This document shows positions 59,577-64,000 of a stretch of DNA of 64,000 bases, in pieces. The stretch lies in the NCBI GenBank assembly GCA_045807745.1, contig JBJMGT010000025.1:1-64000 (forward strand), in the 5' to 3' direction. This DNA is from QHXQ01 sp045807745 (lineage in GTDB: Bacteria; Acidobacteriota; Blastocatellia; Pyrinomonadales; Pyrinomonadaceae). The translations under genes and the position numbers were made by a program. The notes under the pieces are model-generated. The model saw only the letters and a program-made list of their open reading frames with translations. It did not search any database and was not told the DNA's origin. Within the stretch, counting starts at the first letter, position 1. Every line of letters starts with the position of its first letter.

Positions 59577-60587
59577 ATGCACAGCAACAAAATCCCTCGC
59601 GCACTCCGGCGCATATTACTGATTGCGCCGCTCGTCTGCGCTGGCATCGTCAGCGCACAGACGCCGCCGCGCCCTGCGCAAAGTACGCCGCCACCGGGGC
59701 CGCGCGGCGTCTATTCAAACTCAAGCACGTCGCGCATGGAGTTGCCAACGCCCGTCGCGGAGACGCCCGTGCCTTTAGTCAGCGGCGGCGGGCAAGGCAT
59801 ACAGACGCTCAGCTTCATCACGCCGGACACGAGCTTCGACCGTAACCTGATCAAGGACGCGCCCTTCTCGGCCGACGCGACCACCGAGCATGTGCAGATG
59901 CTCGGCGACGGCAACCGCATGGTGCGCAAATCGACCGCGCACATCTACCGCGACAGCGCGGGGCGCACACGGCGCGAGCATGAGTTGACGCGCGGTGCGC
60001 GCCCGACGACCGACGGCGAAGCGCCGCGCTTGATCGTCATTAACGATTTCCCCGGCCAAGTCAACTACACCATCGAGACGCAGACCGGCATCGCGCGCAG
60101 ACGCCAACTGCCGCCGCCCGAAATGATCGCGGCCCGCGCCCGCGCCATGGGCGATTCGACTTTTAGCGTCCTGATGCCGACGAGCGCCGCGCACCGCCCG
60201 TTGGCCGAAGGCGACGACGCGCCCGCACCGGCTAAGCCGCAGAAGGAGCGGCTTGAGCCGCAAGTAATCGAAGGCGTACAGGCCCTCGGCACGCGCACGA
60301 CGCTCACCATCCCTGTGGGCGAATTCGACAACGAGCAGCCGCTAGTCATCACGCACGAAGAATGGTACGCGCCCGACCTGCACATGATCGTCTTGATGAA
60401 GCACAACGACCCGCGCTTCGGCGTGACGGAGTTTCGCCTGACCAACATCTCACGCGGCGAGCAGTCGCCCGAACTCTTCCAACTGCCGCAGGGCTACAAG
60501 GTCGTCGATGGGGTGGAGCGCGGCGTGCCGCCCACGATGCGCGGCGACGCGCCCATCATGCGCCGGCCTGGAGTGATTAAAAATTAA
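59577..60587 (+). CDS. Hypothetical exported protein
   Basis: The 336-residue protein has a signal peptide (basic N-terminus KIPRALRR, core ILLIAPLVCAGIVSAQ). A Pro-rich segment follows, then a beta-rich domain: PFSADATTEHVQMLGDGNRMVRKSTAHIYRDSAGRTRREHELTRG, TTLTIPVGEFDNEQPLVITHEEWYAPDLHMIVLMKHNDPRFGVTEFRLTNI. This layout recurs in Acidobacteria exported proteins of unknown role. The gene starts 18 bases after moaA but is unrelated. Confidence 0.72.
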   Translation: MHSNKIPRALRRILLIAPLVCAGIVSAQTPPRPAQSTPPPGPRGVYSNSSTSRMELPTPVAETPVPLVSGGGQGIQTLSFITPDTSFDRNLIKDAPFSADATTEHVQMLGDGNRMVRKSTAHIYRDSAGRTRREHELTRGARPTTDGEAPRLIVINDFPGQVNYTIETQTGIARRRQLPPPEMIAARARAMGDSTFSVLMPTSAAHRPLAEGDDAPAPAKPQKERLEPQVIEGVQALGTRTTLTIPVGEFDNEQPLVITHEEWYAPDLHMIVLMKHNDPRFGVTEFRLTNISRGEQSPELFQLPQGYKVVDGVERGVPPTMRGDAPIMRRPGVIKN

Positions 60588-60618
60588 CAGGTGCACGCCG
60601 ACGAGCGGAGATATTGTT

Positions 60619-61164
60619 ATGAGCACAAAGACGGAAGCCACCATCGCAGACCTCTACCAAGTCGAGGGCAAGGCGGAGATCGTCAACGGGGAGATTGTGC
60701 ATATGCCACCGACCGGCGGTTTGCCTAATCAGGCGGGGACGGAGATCACCGTGTCTTTGCGTACATATGCGAAGCGGACAAGACGGGGTCATGCCTTTGG
60801 CGATAACACGGCCTTCGTTGTCAATCTGCCGCACCGTAAATCGTTCAGTCCCGACGCAGGCTTTTACATTGGCCCAGTTACCATGAAGTTTTTTGAAGGC
60901 GCGCCCGTCTTTGCTGTTGAAGTGCGTAGTGAAGGCGACTACGGGCCGAAGGCGGAACGAAACATGGCGCAGAAGCGGGCGGACTACTTCGCCGCTGGCA
61001 CGCAGGTCGTATGGGATGTTGATCTATTGAGCGATGAAGTGGTGCGCGTCTATCGCGCGAGTGCGCCGGAGCAAGCGCAGATTTATCGGCGCGGCGAAAT
61101 GGCGGAAGCCGAGCCGGCCGTGCCCGGTTGGACGATGCCGGTCGATGATCTATTTGTTGACTGA
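60619..61164 (+). CDS. Uma2-family (DUF820) PD-(D/E)XK endonuclease-like protein
   Basis: The 181-residue protein has the Uma2 layout: ADLYQVEGKAEIVNGEIVHMPPTGG at the N-terminus. The nuclease core follows: SPDAGFYIGP (Asp) and FAVEVRSEGDYGPKAERNMAQKRADYFAAGTQVVWDVD (Glu-x-x-Lys-like region EVRSEGDYGPKAE). Uma2 proteins are common in cyanobacteria and related phyla, often in many copies, with restriction-like folds but few known roles. The start has a weak upstream GGAG (60608). It precedes the thiC leader. Confidence 0.85.
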   Translation: MSTKTEATIADLYQVEGKAEIVNGEIVHMPPTGGLPNQAGTEITVSLRTYAKRTRRGHAFGDNTAFVVNLPHRKSFSPDAGFYIGPVTMKFFEGAPVFAVEVRSEGDYGPKAERNMAQKRADYFAAGTQVVWDVDLLSDEVVRVYRASAPEQAQIYRRGEMAEAEPAVPGWTMPVDDLFVD

Positions 61165-61216
61165 GGCTCGTTCTTGGCCGCGCCGCTTGATCAGCTTTTT
61201 GATAAGCAGTGATTTT

Positions 61217-61390
61217 TCGGGGGAGCCGCGCGCCGCGCGTGGCTGAGAGTCCGACCATTGCGGACTGTGGAATTCGGATTGCCGATTGAAAGACTTGCTG
61301 TCTTCTAATCCGCAATCCGAATTCCGCAGTCCGCAATCTAAGGAGACCCTTTGAACCTGATGCGGTTAGTACCGCCGTAGGGAGGCAGCG
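61217..61390 (+). promoter_or_regulatory. TPP riboswitch (thi-box) with an expanded P3 arm
   Basis: The conserved elements are GGGGGAGCC (61219-61227), GGCTGAGAG (61241-61249), GACCCTTTGAACCTGATG (61345-61362) and GCGGTTAGTACCGCCGTAGG. Thiamine pyrophosphate would be the ligand. The arm between CTGAGA and GACCC is not the usual short P3. It is an 81-base heptamer palindrome (61257-61337). Confidence 0.95.
61257..61337. repeat. Heptamer palindrome, GGATTGC family, inside the TPP riboswitch
   Basis: The left arm runs ATTGCGGACTGTGGAATTCG and so on; the right arm has CGAATTCCGCAGTCCGCAAT. Units are GGACTGC, GGAATTC, GGATTGC, GGATTAG. It is the P3 arm of the thiC riboswitch and belongs to the same family as the palindrome at 45919-45983. 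Confidence 0.93.
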
Positions 61391-61395
61391 AAAGA

Positions 61396-61435
61396 CCGTC
61401 TCGACCCTGCATGCGGGTGAGACGGTTTTTCTTTT
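61396..61435 (+). terminator. Rho-independent terminator of the thiC riboswitch
   Basis: CCGTCTC (61396-61402) pairs with GAGACGG (61419-61425), with an ACCC/GGGT inner stem, followed by TTTTTCTTTT. It lies between the aptamer and the thiC start at 61472, so TPP binding should favour termination. Confidence 0.92.
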
Positions 61436-61471
61436 GTGGGCCGCCGGGTGCGGCCGAAAGGCGAAACGATT

Positions 61472-63424
<1,953 letters not shown>

Positions 63425-63455
63425 GTCCGACACTTGCCTCACAGGAGAAAAGGAT

Positions 63456-64000
63456 ATGCCTCACAAACGAACGCAAACCAAGAAGAGGTCTTTGGCGCGC
63501 GGTACGGCCAAAGACCTCCTCGCCGGTTACGAAGATTTCCTTACCGACCTGAAGGCGCACATCCGTTCGGCGCAGATCAAAGCGGCGGTCACAGTTAACC
63601 GCGAACTGATCGCGCTCTATTGGGAGATCGGGCAAAGCATCGTCGAGCGGCAGGAGCAAGCCGGCTGGGGCGACGAAGTGTTAATTCGTCTGAGTCGAGA
63701 TTTGAGGCGCGAATTCCCCGAAACACAGGGCTTTTCGCGCACGAATCTTTATCGGATGCGCGCGTTTTATCTGGTTTACCGAGATCGGCCTGAATTTGTC
63801 CCACAACTTGTGGGACAAATTCCGTGGGGCCACAATCAGGTTCTCATCGAAAAGCTGAAAGACCCGATGGCACGCGCATGGTACGCCCAACAGATAATTG
63901 AAAACGGCTGGTCGCGCAACGTCCTCGTCCATCAGATCGAGACCGATCTATATCGCCGGCAAGGACGGGCTGCAAAAGTTAGCAACTTTGCGCTGACGCT
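63456..64000 (+). CDS. YhcG/DUF1016-family PD-(D/E)XK nuclease-like protein (partial)
   Basis: At least 181 residues are in the window, and the gene runs off the right edge. It starts after AGGAGAAAAGG. N-terminus: LLAGYEDFLTDLKAHIRSAQIKAAVTVNRELIALYWEIGQSIVERQEQAGWG, LSRDLRREFPETQGFSRTNLYRMRAFY, and VGQIPWGHNQVLIEKL. These are diagnostic of the DUF1016 N-terminal winged-helix domain of YhcG-like proteins. The nuclease half would follow in the unseen part. These genes are common in mobile or defence loci; here it follows thiC. Confidence 0.88.
   Translation, partial: MPHKRTQTKKRSLARGTAKDLLAGYEDFLTDLKAHIRSAQIKAAVTVNRELIALYWEIGQSIVERQEQAGWGDEVLIRLSRDLRREFPETQGFSRTNLYRMRAFYLVYRDRPEFVPQLVGQIPWGHNQVLIEKLKDPMARAWYAQQIIENGWSRNVLVHQIETDLYRRQGRAAKVSNFALT

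Overview
The window is GC-rich bacterial chromosome, densely packed with genes on both strands. No rRNA, tRNA, CRISPR array or complete insertion sequence was seen. The gene content (two DUF3857/transglutaminase proteins, a DUF885 metallopeptidase-like protein, carboxypeptidase-regulatory-like and barrel-like envelope proteins, bactofilin, a PDZ-containing histidine kinase, purS/purQ/purL as separate genes) fits Acidobacteriota, perhaps Blastocatellia. That placement is an inference from family content, not a measured phylogeny.

Layout. 1-3726: the 5' part of a very large secreted protein (minus strand, running off the left edge). 4.0-10.7 kb: a flavin reductase fused to an acetyltransferase, a T4-type lysozyme, a 2-hydroxyacid dehydrogenase, a small membrane protein, a DASS-type anion transporter and a small secreted protein. 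10.8-11.9 kb: a DUF433/DUF5615 toxin-antitoxin-like pair and a GIY-YIG-like protein. 11.9-20.7 kb: an NtrC-type regulator and a large histidine kinase, separated by a secreted protein and an accessory gene, then a barrel-like protein. 20.9-23.2 kb: an accessory patch that ends with higBA. 23.4-34.4 kb: an M16 protease, an MBL hydrolase, the purine genes purB, purS, purQ and purL with an SRA-like gene and two thioredoxin-fold proteins among them, and a PabC-like enzyme. 34.6-41.6 kb: paired DUF3857 proteins, a class I aldolase, and an ECF sigma factor with its anti-sigma factor. 42-44.5 kb: an AmmeMemoRadiSam radical-SAM enzyme interrupted by an intein. 44.5-52.4 kb: bactofilin, DUF4440 lipoproteins, a GH3 enzyme, QueG, a DUF885 protein and a mini-GntR regulator. 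52.5-58.2 kb: a TIR gene overlapping a STAND-ATPase/WD40 gene. 58.5-64 kb: moaA, a secreted protein, a Uma2 nuclease, a TPP riboswitch with thiC, and the start of a YhcG/DUF1016 gene.

The most unusual signal lies between the genes. At least sixteen 65-105 bp imperfect palindromes are scattered through the window, about one per 4 kb. Nearly all have arms that are degenerate tandem arrays of a 7-base unit; one uses a 9-base unit and one an 8-11-base unit. The unit differs from locus to locus but the architecture is constant, and four unit families recur at unrelated loci. Most sit against stop or start codons. One lies in frame inside purL, one supplies the N-terminus of an SRA-like protein, and one forms the extended P3 arm of the thiC TPP riboswitch. 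They look like a mobile or expanding small repeat class, similar in style to the heptameric STRR repeats of cyanobacteria. The intein placed exactly before the third cluster cysteine of a radical-SAM motif, and the three-TIR plus STAND/WD40 operon, are the other two outstanding features.
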